Notes under the pieces: generated by a model
Seen by the model: only the letters and a program-made list of their open reading frames with translations
Databases searched by the model: none
Told to the model about the DNA's origin: nothing
In this document: piece after piece, positions 35,001 through 46,110 of the stretch
Position numbering within the stretch: position 1 is the stretch's first letter
Layout: every line of letters starts with the position of its first letter
Assembly (NCBI GenBank): GCA_009602725.1
Contig: WELB01000159.1
Span: 177,550 to 228,021 of the forward strand
Source of the DNA: Spirogloea muscicola
Lineage: Eukaryota > Streptophyta > Zygnematophyceae > Spirogloeales > Spirogloeaceae
Length of the DNA stretch: 50,472 bases
Reading direction: 5' to 3'
Position numbers and translations under genes: made by a program

Positions 35001-37404
35001 CGCTGAGGGCCTCAAGGTGACGTCTGTCCTCCTTGCCTCCCTCTCTTTGTCCTCTGCTTTCCTCCCTCCCTCTGGCTCTCGGACTTATCATGGAATCCCT
35101 GCATAACTTCAAGCACCGCATTGCCTATCGTGCCATGAGATGGAGGAAGACGCTGACACCTTGACTACGGTGATAGCCTGACAGGCGGCGCTTGCCCTCG
35201 CGGACCTCCCGGAGGGCCTGGTTGGGCCGCCTATCGCCAGCGAGCGTCTCTATGACTGCGTCAATGTCATCATGTCATACCAGGTAGCTCTGTCTGGACA
35301 CTTCGGCCAATATCACGATGCTTATTGGAGTAAGAGTCATCTCCAACATCAAGCTTGGCGGTCCATCTTATCATCTTGAGCTTGTTGGGTATGGCCACAG
35401 AATGCGGATGGCGGCATGGCCACATATGAAAACACACGGTCCTTTGCCTGGCTTGAGGTTGGCCCAGCACGCCGCACTCTCTTGTTTTCGATTTCTCTTC
35501 TGCTCGGGGTTCAGCACAAAGCCTTGGGTGAGGCATACCATGTTTGCTTAGAAGGGGTAGCTGAGAGGAGAGGGCCAGAGCACGAGGTGATGCAGGAGAG
35601 AGGGAGAAGTATGCAGGACTATGCTTAAATATGGGGGTAGCATCGTGCGGCATGCGATCTCATGCAATCTGTTGCCGCACTGCGCGGCTCGACTTGATAC
35701 CGCTGGAACTGTTTGCAAGAGGCAGGACTGCCACTGCTTGTGCAGAATGCAATCTTTGTGCATATGACCTTCCTGCATGCGGCTCGCTGATGACTGGCAC
35801 TGCTCGTCGTGCGTGCTGACTCCATGTAGCTGATCAACCCCGCGGAGACGTTTGGCGACATCGTGATCGATTACTCGTGAGTTGACCACGGCCATCACTG
35901 AGGCGCCAGATAGCATCTATGCAGCCATACTGTCATGTGTGCCACGACTGAGAGAGTGTTGCGTTTTTGGGAGTGGACTCTACGCCAAAGGTACGTCGAG
36001 TGCACCTCGGCATGCGTCCAAGCGCTGGCGGCATTCGCCAAGCGGCACCCGCACCACCGTGCATGGGAGGTCGCTTCCACCATCCAGCGGGCTCGACGGT
36101 ACATTGAGACCACGCAACAGGCTGATGGCTCCTGGTGAGATGCCTGCTTCGATGGGACTACCGCCACTTCCAGATGAGTGTACTGCTTGACCAACCCAGC
36201 GGTGCTGCCCTTCTCTGCCTCCAGGCATGTCGAGCTGCAGCTGGTCTGGTCGCGCGACCGGGCAAGGTCTTTGATCACCCAGATACCATGTGTCGTTGTA
36301 CACGCAGGTATGGGTCGTGGGGCGTCTGCTTTACCTACGCGACGTGGTTCGGTGTGCTGGGCCTCGTGGCGGCTGGCGACTCGTATGCCTCCTCGGATGC
36401 CTTGCGGCGTGCCTGCGCCTTCCTGCTAGGCAGGCAGCTGCCAAATGGCGGGTGGGGCGAGAGCTACCTCTCCTGCCAGAACAAGGTGCACTAGCAAAGT
36501 GCTACGGTGCTTCTGTTATTGTCGGTTTGCAGCTTTGGCGGCCAAAAACAAGTCATCTTGAATGATTGATCTTGTTGGTACTTGCCGTCACAATGCCCAC
36601 CAATGCTTCGGACCTTGGCATCGCTGCACCACTGCTGAAGAAGTGAGAGCCACTGTTGCCTGCCACGTCGATATACAACGGCTGCCACATCGCATCCATG
36701 TCATGAAGTGCAGCTGACGGACTCTTCTCCCTACTGGGTTCGTGGGTGCGCGGCGCAAACTGCAGGTGTACACAAATTTGGAGGAGGGCAAGGCCCACAT
36801 TGTTAACACTTCCTGGGCGCTCCTGTCGCTCATCGCAGCTGGCCAGGTTGGCTCTGCTGCTTTGTCCGAGCAGCAACATCGACTACCCATGTCGTTAGTC
36901 TTTGAGTCACTGTTGCTTGGCTTGGCCTCAGACTGTCAAGTACATCAAGTACAGAAGGGGAGCTGCTTGGCCACTAACTTGTATCAGCCCATGGAGACAT
37001 TTGCGCGCCTTACTGGACCAGGATTACTGGTTACCTTTCTGTGCACGCAGGCCGAGCGAGACCCCAAGCCCCTTCACGCTGCAGCAATCTACCTCCTTGA
37101 CGCGCAGCTCCCCAACGGCGACTACCCCCAGGAGGTAATACAAGCTGACACCTGTCAAGATTATACACCTTGTTATTTCTGCAGCATTGACGACAAACTT
37201 GACGCAGCAGCCGGAAGATGGCCCAACATGCTGGCAACAAAGGATGAAACAAGATGCACTCATCTCGCACTCGTCTTGCAGAGCATCATGGGCGTGTTCA
37301 ACCGCAACTGCATGATCTCGTACTCGGCATACCGAAACGTCTTTCCCATCTGGGCACTCGGAAGCTACCGCACTGACGTCCTGCGAGGTGAAATGAATCT
37401 TTGA
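32057..37404 (+). CDS. CAS1: Cycloartenol synthase (oxidosqualene cyclase)
   Basis: Cyclises 2,3-oxidosqualene to cycloartenol, the first committed step of plant sterol synthesis; ER membrane. Eighteen exons join in phase: 32057-32254, 32348-32542, 32711-32800, 32941-33129, 33240-33324, 33501-33667, 33868-34056, 34193-34306, 34538-34660, 34894-35016, 35185-35283, 35401-35457, 35830-35876, 35991-36134, 36308-36485, 36766-36846, 37051-37134, 37282-37404. The product is 761 residues (Arabidopsis CAS1 759). The catalytic motif reads DCSAE (D484), where the family usually has DCTAE. Tyr411, His478 and Ile482 match the residues that favour cycloartenol over lanosterol. QW motifs such as 'QNADGGWG' and '[14 protein letters not shown]' are present. 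Introns 6 and 7 begin with GC rather than GT. Several introns are strongly CT-rich. Confidence 0.96.
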
Positions 37405-39383
37405 TTATTGCACAGAGGAAGTCAGGGCATTGTAGCAGTGGATGGGCTGTGAGCAGAAGAGCAGATTAGGTCGATTGAGCAACATTCAGTTTTGCAGATT
37501 TGCTGGCAAGTGTATGCCATCGTGCTTCTCTTTCAGTTGCTATATTACAATCTATGGTGCTGCTCCTTGAAAAAAATGTGTCCTGGGAGTCGCACGGCTC
37601 TCACCCCAATGATCAGACTTACATCGAAGTCGTCTCCTAGCGCCATTAACAGGAAGACAAGCCCACCTCCAGCATGAAGCAGATTGACGTCCACTCATGC
37701 CCTGCCGTCGACATACTAAAATTTAATCCCTCAGTGCTCACTGCTTTTGGAAGGGCTCCTCACTCCTGGCAGTACCTTCTCTAGCTTTTGAGCCAATGTA
37801 ATTTCAAGCCTATGTTACTTCCTATAACAATTTGTAACTCTTCATCCGCCCACTGTGGTACACTGTGGTATGGAGTTGACTAAGTAGTGGGCCTCCAGAT
37901 TATTCTTTTGAAAGCGAGGACCACCAACCCCGTGTGAATCAGGTGTACTTGATATCCTCTGCTTTCATTTGTATGATCCAATTACTATATTTGAAATCTC
38001 TTCGGCAAGTGGCATCTACCACCTGCTTGTCTAATGAACGAGCAATGCCTTTCGGGCCTCACTGACACTACCGGCTGTTGAGTTCATTTATTCTTCGAAG
38101 AATGCAATAGATGTGTCACATATGCGCAATCGATCCCTACAGAAGAACCCGTGACTGAAGCAGGTCAACGAGTGTGCCTGGGCGGGTACAAGATGGGCAA
38201 GTCCCGTTGTCAGCTCTGTATCTCTTAGTCAAGTTTTTACCACATGGGCAAGTCACTGCTTGTTGGATGAAAGGTTACGCTTTGCACCTCAACGCAATCC
38301 CCAGGAGCACAGCACGAGAAGCAACTCTGTGGCATGGACTTCTTCGAGGAGATATCAGATTGCACCACATTGAGAGAAGCAGCACTGCACAACCACAACC
38401 AAGACTGGCACGTACAACCATTTGGCATAGAACCCATCAGGGAATTGACAAGGTCTGAGATATCTGCACCAATAGTGTGCGCGTTTACAATTGAAACAGC
38501 CTATGACGTCAGAAAGGAATGAAATTATTGAGAGACCACTGGCTGAACAACTTGGATTTCCCAGTGGATGGGGGCACCAAGGTGGCTGCCATGTTGTGCC
38601 GTGTAGACAAGGAGCTCTTGTGAGTAGGCCCCTTCTATGGCAGGAAGTGCCAATATAAAGGAGGCCTGCAAGGGGCCACTGTTTCAGGCTAGGGTGATAC
38701 ACAAGGTGCACTGGGCCGTGCATGGACAATGTGATGGGCGTGAATTGGACATGGATGCCACATCCCAAACCGTGAGCAGGACTTATGCTGAGGAGCAGTT
38801 TTTTGGTGTAGTGGCAAAGGGGCTAGCCGAGGGAGCTCGGAGAGGGTCGCCAAGCGAGTGGCGGCCCCCGGCGAGCGCCCCCGGCAGCAAGTTGGGGGCT
38901 TGTAGGCGCTTATTGCTGCCCTAGAGTGCTCACGACACTGACCTCGGTTGAGCGGCAAGTGCGAGATGGGGTCTAGCATCCATGCGTTTCACGTCCACAC
39001 TGGCCGGCAAGGAGAAGAGGGAGGAGGAGGGTACGGGAAGGGCGGTAGGAAGGCGAGGAAGGCAGGCGAGCAGCCAGCAGCTGCCTGCCTGAGCAGCAGC
39101 GGGGTGCAAAGCACTTGCGGACCCGCAGCATGCAGCTCTGGCCTCGGCTCCGGCAGGCGCGCACAGGCACCTGCGGGCGGGCTGAGCTATCTCGTGCACG
39201 GCCCCAGGCTGGCCAGTGATCTAAGCACCATAGTGTCGCAGGCACGTCTCCATCCAACCGGCTGGACCACGTCATCTGTGTTGGGCAAACCTGGGGGTAT
39301 GGGGCTGCAACATATGAAAGCTTCCCGGCGGCCAGGAGGAATCGCCGCCAGCGCCAGAGTGGGCTACCAGCGGCATGCAACGC
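37405..39383. other. Convergent intergenic region; no gene recognised
   Basis: It lies between the cycloartenol synthase and DRB 3' ends. AT-rich sequence from 37405 to about 38760 should include the sterol gene 3' UTR. From 38800 to 39380 it is GC-richer. I looked here for missing PhoD C-terminal exons on the minus strand (a GDVH-type motif) and found none. Confidence 0.45.
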
Positions 39384-41294
39384 TCACAGGCTGAGCTGGC
39401 TGAGGACCTGCCGGGTGGCAGCCTCACCCTGCGTTGTGGACGCACGCTCCTCCTCCTCCTCCTCGACCAGGCGCGGAGGCGTGGCGTGCACGGGCACCAT
39501 GGTGCGCAGCCGCACAGGCCCAGCGATGGCCGCTTCAGAGTGGTGGCGATGCATCATGCCCTGCTGCGCCATGCTGACGGCGGCCATCTGGGCCGATGCC
39601 GACCCCGCTGGCAGGTAGGCTGGTGGCTGGCCCCACCACTGCTGCGCCGCAGCCGCCGCTGCCATGTTGGACTGCCACACCATGCTGGGCGGCATGGACA
39701 TGTCGGCAGCCATCGCTTCCATCTGGAGGGCCTCACCTTGAAGCCACGCAGCCTCGTCCGCCTCATGATCCGACTGGACGACGGAGACCTCCCGGCGCAC
39801 TGTCGTGACGACAGAGGCCTTGATCCCAGGCCCAAGCGGCACACCCGCAGGCCGTCCTGAAGACCGGGGGGTGCCATGCGGTGGTGGCGCTGGCGCAAAC
39901 TGCGGCCGAACCATAGGCTGATATGAAGCGCCGGGCTTGACCTTCAGACTTGTATGCCGCGGCGTGTACAGGGGAGCATTAGGTGCAGGGAGGGCTGCCA
40001 TCTGCGCGACCTTCATGACCGGCGCCATGTGCAAAGAGGATGCTGTTGGCGCCTCGAGTCCGCGAGGAGCATAAGATCGCGGCCGATAGAGGGGCCCACC
40101 CGTGGGCAATGCACCAAGATGCTCCAGCTCGAGCGGCCGGGCCATAACCGCCGGCGCCGAGTGCCGCGAAGGGCCAGCATAGACATGCTGCGCAGCAATG
40201 GCAGCGGCCTCCTTGACGTCCTTGGCACTGGCAAGGGCCTGCGACACCATATTCTGCTCCTGCTCCTCTGTAAGCTCAGCTTCAAGGTTGGCTGCCGCAT
40301 GTCCTTTATTGGCATCTGCGCAAGAGAAGCAGAAGTAAGAGCAGTAGCACATGAGTACATGCTACTCCTGGTGCGAGGATCATCAGCCACAGATCAAGCA
40401 ATGTGATGCATACTAGTGAGGCCAGAAAAGCCCTGACGACTATAACAACTTGGTAATGTCATCAATGGGTGTGACGACTATGCCATCTCTATGATGTGCA
40501 TCATAGCAGACTCACAGACACTGCGGCAATTTACATGCTACAATACCAAAATCATGTCCCACGAAGGCCTCCATGTAGCACGTGAACAACAAGGAAAACA
40601 AGCACAATATTCCTTGGTAAGCGGCCGCGGGACACACGTTGCCCAGGAAAGCAGCGAGCGGGGCTTGCTCTGTGCAAGTCACAAGAGCTGGCTGGCAGGG
40701 CAACGAGCACGCACATTTCTTCAGGGCGGACCAGGCAGCCATGGCGGCATTCTTCTCGGCCTGCTTCTTGGTCTTGGCGGTCTCGCCCCAGAAGCTCATG
40801 CCCGCGACCTCCACGCGGCACGTGAAGGACGGCAGGTGGCCAGGGCCCGAGCGCTCGGTGGTGTAGACGGGCAGCGAGACGCCAGCACGCTGGGCCGTCT
40901 CTTGCAGCAGGTTTTTACAGACGCCGGTCTCGTCAAGAATCCGAGCCGCGAGCGATTGCGCAGGGCCACGGGTGGACAGGGTGCTGCACAGACAACTAAG
41001 GAGGGCGAGACGGTCAGGTTGCATGATAAGACTGAGTCAGATCGCATGGTAAGACTGCACTGCAGCGCGCCGCCGCAGCGGCCGGCGCAGGCCTCACCTG
41101 AGGGCCACTTCGGCGGCGGCGTGCTCCGCCTGCCGCAGCGTGCCGCAGTAGCCGGGGCTCTCAAACACCTCGCCATTGAACGTCACCGACGCCTTGAAGC
41201 GCGGCGCGTGGTCGGGCCCCTCGCGCACGCAGGCGTAGGCCGGGAGGTTGAAGCAGCTGCGCTGCGCGAGCTCCTGCAACTGATTCTTGTACAT
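39384..41294 (-). CDS. DRB2: Double-stranded RNA-binding protein, DRB2/3/5 type
   Basis: Plant-type partner of Dicer-like proteins in small-RNA pathways. Three minus-strand exons join in phase: 41098-41294, 40715-40983, 39384-40315. The product is 465 residues. The first dsRBD (residues 1-67) begins 'MYKNQLQELAQRSCFNLPAY', almost the same as land-plant DRB2/3/5, and has 'LRQAEHAAAEVAL'. The second (about 83-150) has 'NLLQETAQRAGVSLPVY' and 'KTKKQAEKNAAMAAWSALKK'. The long C-terminal exon is low-complexity with Ala, Pro, Met and Gln runs, as in the family. The symbol is by subgroup resemblance only. The start lies about 200 bp downstream of the last PhoD exon, leaving little promoter. One ambiguous base (41459) is in between. 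Confidence 0.9.
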
Positions 41295-41489
41295 CCCGGC
41301 GTCGGGGGGGCTTTCGGCGACCGCAGTTGGCGGTCGCGGCTGGCGAGCGAGCGGCCGGCCGAGGCGTGTGCGCCGCGAGGAGGAGCTTTAGCCGAGGCGG
41401 CGCAGCGGCATGGGAGGTCGGGCCTTCGCCGGCGGCGGCGGCGGCGACGGTGGCGGCGNGAGCCACTGCTCGCCACACGGGTGCCGCAC

Positions 41490-42801
41490 CTTGGTGTCAG
41501 CAATTAACTGAAAGAGGCGCTTGCGATCAGAGGGAAAGCGGCCCCATGACTCAGTGTTGAACAGCGGCTGCACGAGCGCTGACAGATTAGACAGGACCTG
41601 CACAACCACACGCCAGGCGCATCAGTGCACTTGCCTGGCGATCGTACTACGTGCTCTGTCATCGCTAAAAGAACCTTCTAAAAGGTGCACATGTGGTCAG
41701 CTGCAGCATACGAAGCAGCACACTGAGTCCCAGCTAGCCAGCCAGTGACCAAGTGACATTGGACACTCAGGCGTACATTGTAATCCCTGGCAAGGTCAAA
41801 CGGACAGGCAGAAATAGCGCGACAAGCGCCGCTGGACGGCGTACAGATTTGCAACATGCCACAGTGGCAAGGGGCATAAAGCAGTTGCACGGAACAGAGA
41901 TGTCAAATGAAGTACGAGTTTGCAATGACTGCTTCGTCCCTGGCATCCTGTGCAAAAGTATATTAGTCGTGTCATGGCTTGAGATTCAGGGGTTCAGCAC
42001 TTGATCTCGGCAGAGCGACGAGCCTGGATGGAAGAGCCGATGAGGTGGATCTGGGCGTCGGAGCCGGTGAGCTGACGACTGAGCCACGCCCACTGCGCCT
42101 CGCCCAGCATCGTGCCATCGCTTCCCACGGGGTCGCGGAAGTAGCGCAGGTCCAGCAAGATGATCTGCAGTGGCAGCATCCACAGCATCATGAGAGTGGC
42201 TGCCTGCCAACACTGTCATTGCTGACGACCGCCATTCGAAAGCCTGGTGGCAGCCATGGCCGCCAGCCCGCACCTTGATGCGCTTGCCCAGAGGCCCGTA
42301 CGTGTATGCCGAGTAGACGCCCTCCTGGGCGCACCGAGGGCTGTTGGGCGGCTCGTCGAAGAAGTCGAGCATGAGGCGCTGGCTCTCGCGCTTGAGTACA
42401 AACTCCTTGCCAGCGTTGTCAAGGCCGTAGTCGTGGTCATCCCACGTCCCAATCACCTGGCACATTACCGCCTCAGCGGCTGCAAGTGCTGCTAATGCAT
42501 GTAACTGGGGCCTTAACAGACTGAGCGAGGGGCAAGCCACTGGCCCAAATCTCACCTTGGCCTGCCGGCGGAGCGCAGCATAGCCGGGCTGCGCGCGCAT
42601 TTCGGCGTACCGCGTGGCCATGAGCGCCTCTCCGATGTGGCGGAAGCGCGGCGCGTTCTTCCAAGGCCCCACGGTGCGCGCGTCCCCAGCGAGGCGGATG
42701 GGGAACTTGTTGTCGGCGTAGATGTTGTCACCCATCCAGACGAAGACGTCCGGGCGGAATGCCACAATCGGGCCCCAGATTGGCTGCGCCAGGCCCGCAG
42801 G
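41490..42801 (-). pseudogene. PhoD-like metallophosphatase, both ends missing
   Basis: Four minus-strand exons join in phase 0: 42556-42801 (or 42783), 42274-42456, 42024-42164 and 41490-41597. They encode the middle of a PhoD-type alkaline phosphatase/phosphodiesterase: 'FRPDVFVWMGDNIYAD' and 'GTWDDHDYGLDNAGKEF' (metal ligands), 'LLDLRYFRDP', and 'WGRFPSDRKRLFQLIADTK'. Missing are the N-terminal 'FGSC' segment and the C-terminal GDVH metal-binding exons; neither is found on either side. All exons are open with plausible splice sites (the third intron starts GC), so this is either a recent truncation or an assembly collapse at the ambiguous base 41459. A (GGCGCT)5 run sits at 42849-42878. Labelled pseudogene on present evidence; a mis-assembled functional gene is equally possible. 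Confidence 0.7.
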
Positions 42802-42848
42802 CTGCCGCCGTCAGCAGCTGCGACTCGAGGCCAGCAGCGGCCGGCCTT

Positions 42849-42878
42849 GGCGCTGGCGCTGGCGCTGGCGCTGGCGCT
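42849..42878. repeat. (GGCGCT)5 hexanucleotide repeat
   Basis: Five perfect units lie upstream (minus sense) of the first PhoD exon, between it and the divergent DUF4864-like gene. Confidence 0.95.
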
Positions 42879-43023
42879 CACGTCCAGCAGCAGACGTCTT
42901 AGCTAGCCCGCTAAGTGGAAGTGGCTAATGCTGCTGATCATTGACCAATATAAATAAGTATCTGATATGGCCTCCGACTGTCGTGCTAAGGCAGCGGCGG
43001 CGGCGGCGGCGGCGGCGGCGGCA

Positions 43024-44689
43024 ATGGCGGAGCGCGCCGGGTTCCGGCGCACGACGCCGCCGAGGGCGCACCGCGGCAACGACTGGTACGTCCTGCCACC
43101 GGCCATCCGGCATGCGCGCCGAGGCCGACTCCCTGGCCTTGATGCCGACCTCGCTTCCTCGCCCCGCGACCTCCTGGGTCCAATCCGCGCTGCCAGCAGT
43201 GGACCGCCGGCTGGTGATGCCCGTCGTGTCGCCGTGTGACGGCGTGCAGGGAGCAGCTCTCAACTCGGAGCCGGGGCCCCAGCCCGCTGGTCAGAGCCGA
43301 CTGCTGTGCACCTCCGACGGCTAAAGATGGCTCTCAATCCTAAGCTACACTCACAACTTCATATAGTGAATTGTAGACCCGCATTTACGTTTCCCAATGC
43401 TCAAATCCTTGACGACAATGTCATCTACGATCGGGAGAGAGATAATTGTCTTGCTGCAGCAAGTTGCTGGCCAAGGGGCCAGCCAAGCCTGCGTGGCTCT
43501 GTTGAGGAAGTAGGGGCACTTTGTTGCTCCAATGTGGCCGCAGCTCACGGCAGGCGAGGCAGTGCAAGCCCAGCTGGAGGCCCTGCGCAAGGTGGACCAT
43601 CCCAGCGGCGACCTCGCTCTGGACGACTTCCTTGAGGTGCTTCTCCCTGGGAGTAGATGACCCTTCAGCTCGGCATTAGCATGAGCAGGGTCCGTTTATA
43701 CATCATCTATGGTGACCTTGTCGCTTGAGTATGTCTGATGTGTGCCAAAGCTGGAGGCTGGCTTTTGGCGGAGCAGGTCCTGTACAGGTTCGCGCTCATT
43801 GATCCCTTCTCCAAGGGCTCCCGCTACTTCGGCGAGCAGCTCAACGTGGCCTACTTCAGCCAATTCAGTGCCAAGTTCAGCCGGCACAGGTGCCTCTAGA
43901 CCAGCTCTTCCAGGTTCGGGCTGGCCATCTCCTGCCAGTGTGCACAATCTCTGCGGAGGGCTGCCTTCAGTTCAACACACTACCGGCTTCAAAGAAAATG
44001 ATAGAGGGTCTCTATGCAGCATCTGGCATGTTATCGCCCCTTTACAGAGGAAGGGTGCAAGAGGGGTACTTGGAGCACTGAAGCTCATCTCACCGCAAAT
44101 AAATGCAGTAGCTCATGCCCACTTTATTGTTGAGACAAACATGATTACATGCTGCGTTGACTGCTCCACCAGCCACAAGATGCTTCTTGGCCTGGACGAG
44201 TACGAGGTGCTCAGCTCCCTTCACGTGTCGCAGGCAAGCCGTTAGCCGAGCCAAACTCCTGGCGGGCATGTTGAGCAAAGTTGTCTTCCAGGCTCTTGTC
44301 TGCTCTGAAACTGCCATGCCCTTGCGATGGTCACCTGGAGCGCGCATGACGGCCTGGTTCTAGTGGCGTTTGAAGCTGAGTGGATCTTCTGAAGACCTGA
44401 AATTGCTGTCCTTGTCTGTTGTAGGATTCCTTCATTCAAAGGGTCCTTGTACAGAGCGGGCCTGCCACGGGGGTGTTCGTCTTCAATATGACCAAGGCAT
44501 GTACAATTATTACCTGGTCAAGAAACACTGTGTTCTCAAGTGCTTACTACGTTGCTGACAAAGGCAACTAGAAGTGACCCTGCTGCTGAGCAAGCTGTGC
44601 AGGTCATAGGTGGGCACCAGCACATGTGCTGGATGACAGCCAGCTTGCTGCGGGATCTGTCAGCTAACTCCCCACCTTTGACAACCTGA
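43024..44689 (+). CDS. DUF4864-like protein
   Basis: Well-supported exons are 43514-43636, 43777-43889, 44173-44233, 44425-44496 and 44603-44689 (stop TGA), all joining in phase. Signatures are 'LTAGEAVQAQLEALRKVDHP', 'VLYRFALIDPFSKGSRYFGE', 'FSQFSAKFSRH', 'LDEYEVLSSLHVSQDSFIQR' and 'CWMTASLLRD'. The layout (AQLxALRxxD, then a short helix, a beta strand 'RVLVQSG' and a terminal GCW-like strand) resembles DUF4864 proteins of plants and bacteria; function unknown. A first exon at 43024-43085 ('MAERAGFRRTTPPRAHRGND', donor GTACGT) is likely, but the connecting exon between 43086 and 43513 was not resolved. The introns after 44233 and 44496 start with GC. A (GGC)n run precedes the ATG. Confidence 0.6.
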
Positions 44690-44845
44690 GTCACGGGTCT
44701 TCCCTTAGATGCTGGAAGCGCACGCTGCTGTTGTGCATAGGTCAAGGTAACATTCAGCAGTCTCTGCCAGCCTAATACAGGCCGCTTGGTGTACTATATC
44801 ATCATGAAGAAGGGCTTGCATTGAAGACCATCAATCTCCTTGCTA

Positions 44846-45618
44846 TGTCGAGGCACAAGCCCTCGTGGCCCTGAAATGCAAGTTCTGTTGTGATACGGGA
44901 TGCTTCCCTTCTAATGTGAGACGAGCATTTGGCAAGCATGACTTCAAGCTTACCAAACTAAGAGCTGGAGGAAATTGATGTGCTGGGAAGCCCTTGATGC
45001 GTTGATGTGGAGCACGTCTTGTTGGTACTCTAGCAGGCAGGCCCCAAAGCCTCTGCTCCTTGACTGCCACACCATCCACGTCATAAGTGGCAGGTAAGAA
45101 GCTCTTAGCCCCGTAGCTTGTCCTTGTTATGATCAACGTGGTATCAGGCCTTAAATTTGACACTTGCGGCCACGATTGGTACTCCATGAAGCTGTGCACA
45201 TGGGCAGTAAAAGAGCTACCTGCTTGATCTTAACGAAAACTTAAGTGGCTGGTAGAGATTGAAATGGAGGGGACGACGCCAGGAAGCTGGCCCAGAATCT
45301 TGGTCCAGCTCAGACATGTCTGACGTGTCACTGGTCTATGTAAGATACTCTGCTAATTAACCAATGACCTACCGGTGGCTGTGAAACCAGTCCAGAAGAT
45401 TTGACAAGGTCCAGGGGAAGCTCCCAGATGTAGATAATAGCTGCTTGTACAATGCAAATGATAGGGAAGCACATTCCGAAGCCCAGTAGAATGTCATGAT
45501 TTCGGTGATTTTCTGATGGATACTTTTCGTCGACGAGCACGAACAACGAGACAATCACACAAGGCGAATTCAGCAGAAGAAGACGGCGGGCTCCACCATC
45601 CGAAGCTGGGGCTGTCAA
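44846..45618 (-). CDS. Unidentified minus-strand gene candidate with hydrophobic N-terminal part
   Basis: The function is not recognised. An open segment 45373-45618 ends at a good GTAGGT donor and contains two hydrophobic stretches ('CVIVSLFVLV', 'GFGMCFPIICIVQAAIIYI'). A middle block near 45220-45310 ('SELDQDSGPASWRRPLHFN') ends at a GTAGCT donor and joins in phase to 45191 downward ('FMEYQSWPQVSNLRPDTTL', 'GAKSFLPATYDVDGVAVKEQ'), open to 44846. The acceptor of the middle block could not be fixed in phase. The 5' end overlaps repeat-related sequence. It may be a membrane protein or a remnant. Confidence 0.3.
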
Positions 45619-46110
45619 GTTCAGGGCTTAGGGGCTGGGAAGCGAGGGGGGTCAGGTCATCCTTGGTCATTCCTTTTGGGCTGCCCTTCTCACAGCCATG
45701 ACCTTACTTTGGAAGAGTGAGCACATCCAAAGAGAGAGAGAAGTCGCGCGGTGCGCTTGGAATGGAAAAGTGGCCAATTCAAGCCAATACATTGTTTAGG
45801 CAAAAACTAGTTCCAATGTTTTGGGGCTACACGAGACGAAGCATAGGGGGCGGGGGCTGTGGAAAGCCAGTCCCGAAAGGATGGACAAGGTCCAAGCTGG
45901 AAGAGCTGGAAGAGCTGTTTCTTCTCTTCATTCTTTATTGGGCTGGCTTTTCCCAGCCCCTCTCCTCAATGGGCAAGCCCTTCGTCTTCTCTTGTTTCGG
46001 GGCAGGATAGAGCAAAGCCCCCCAGATGAGAAAGCGCGGCCAGCTTGACTGGTGGCTGTGAGAGGCCAGCCCAAAGGAATGGAACAAGGTCTGATGGAGC
46101 CGAGACTGCC
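45600..46110. repeat. Dispersed repeat block, mixed orientation
   Basis: Plus-strand cores lie near 45665-45715 and 45925-45985 (GGGCTGG...CCAGCCC then 'caatgggcaagccc'). Minus-strand cores lie near 45855-45895 ('gatggacaaggtcc') and 46050-46090 ('gccagcccaaaggaatgg'). Nested or rearranged copies of the family are likely. From 46110 to 46582 the sequence is GC-rich promoter and leader of the carrier gene. Confidence 0.7.
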
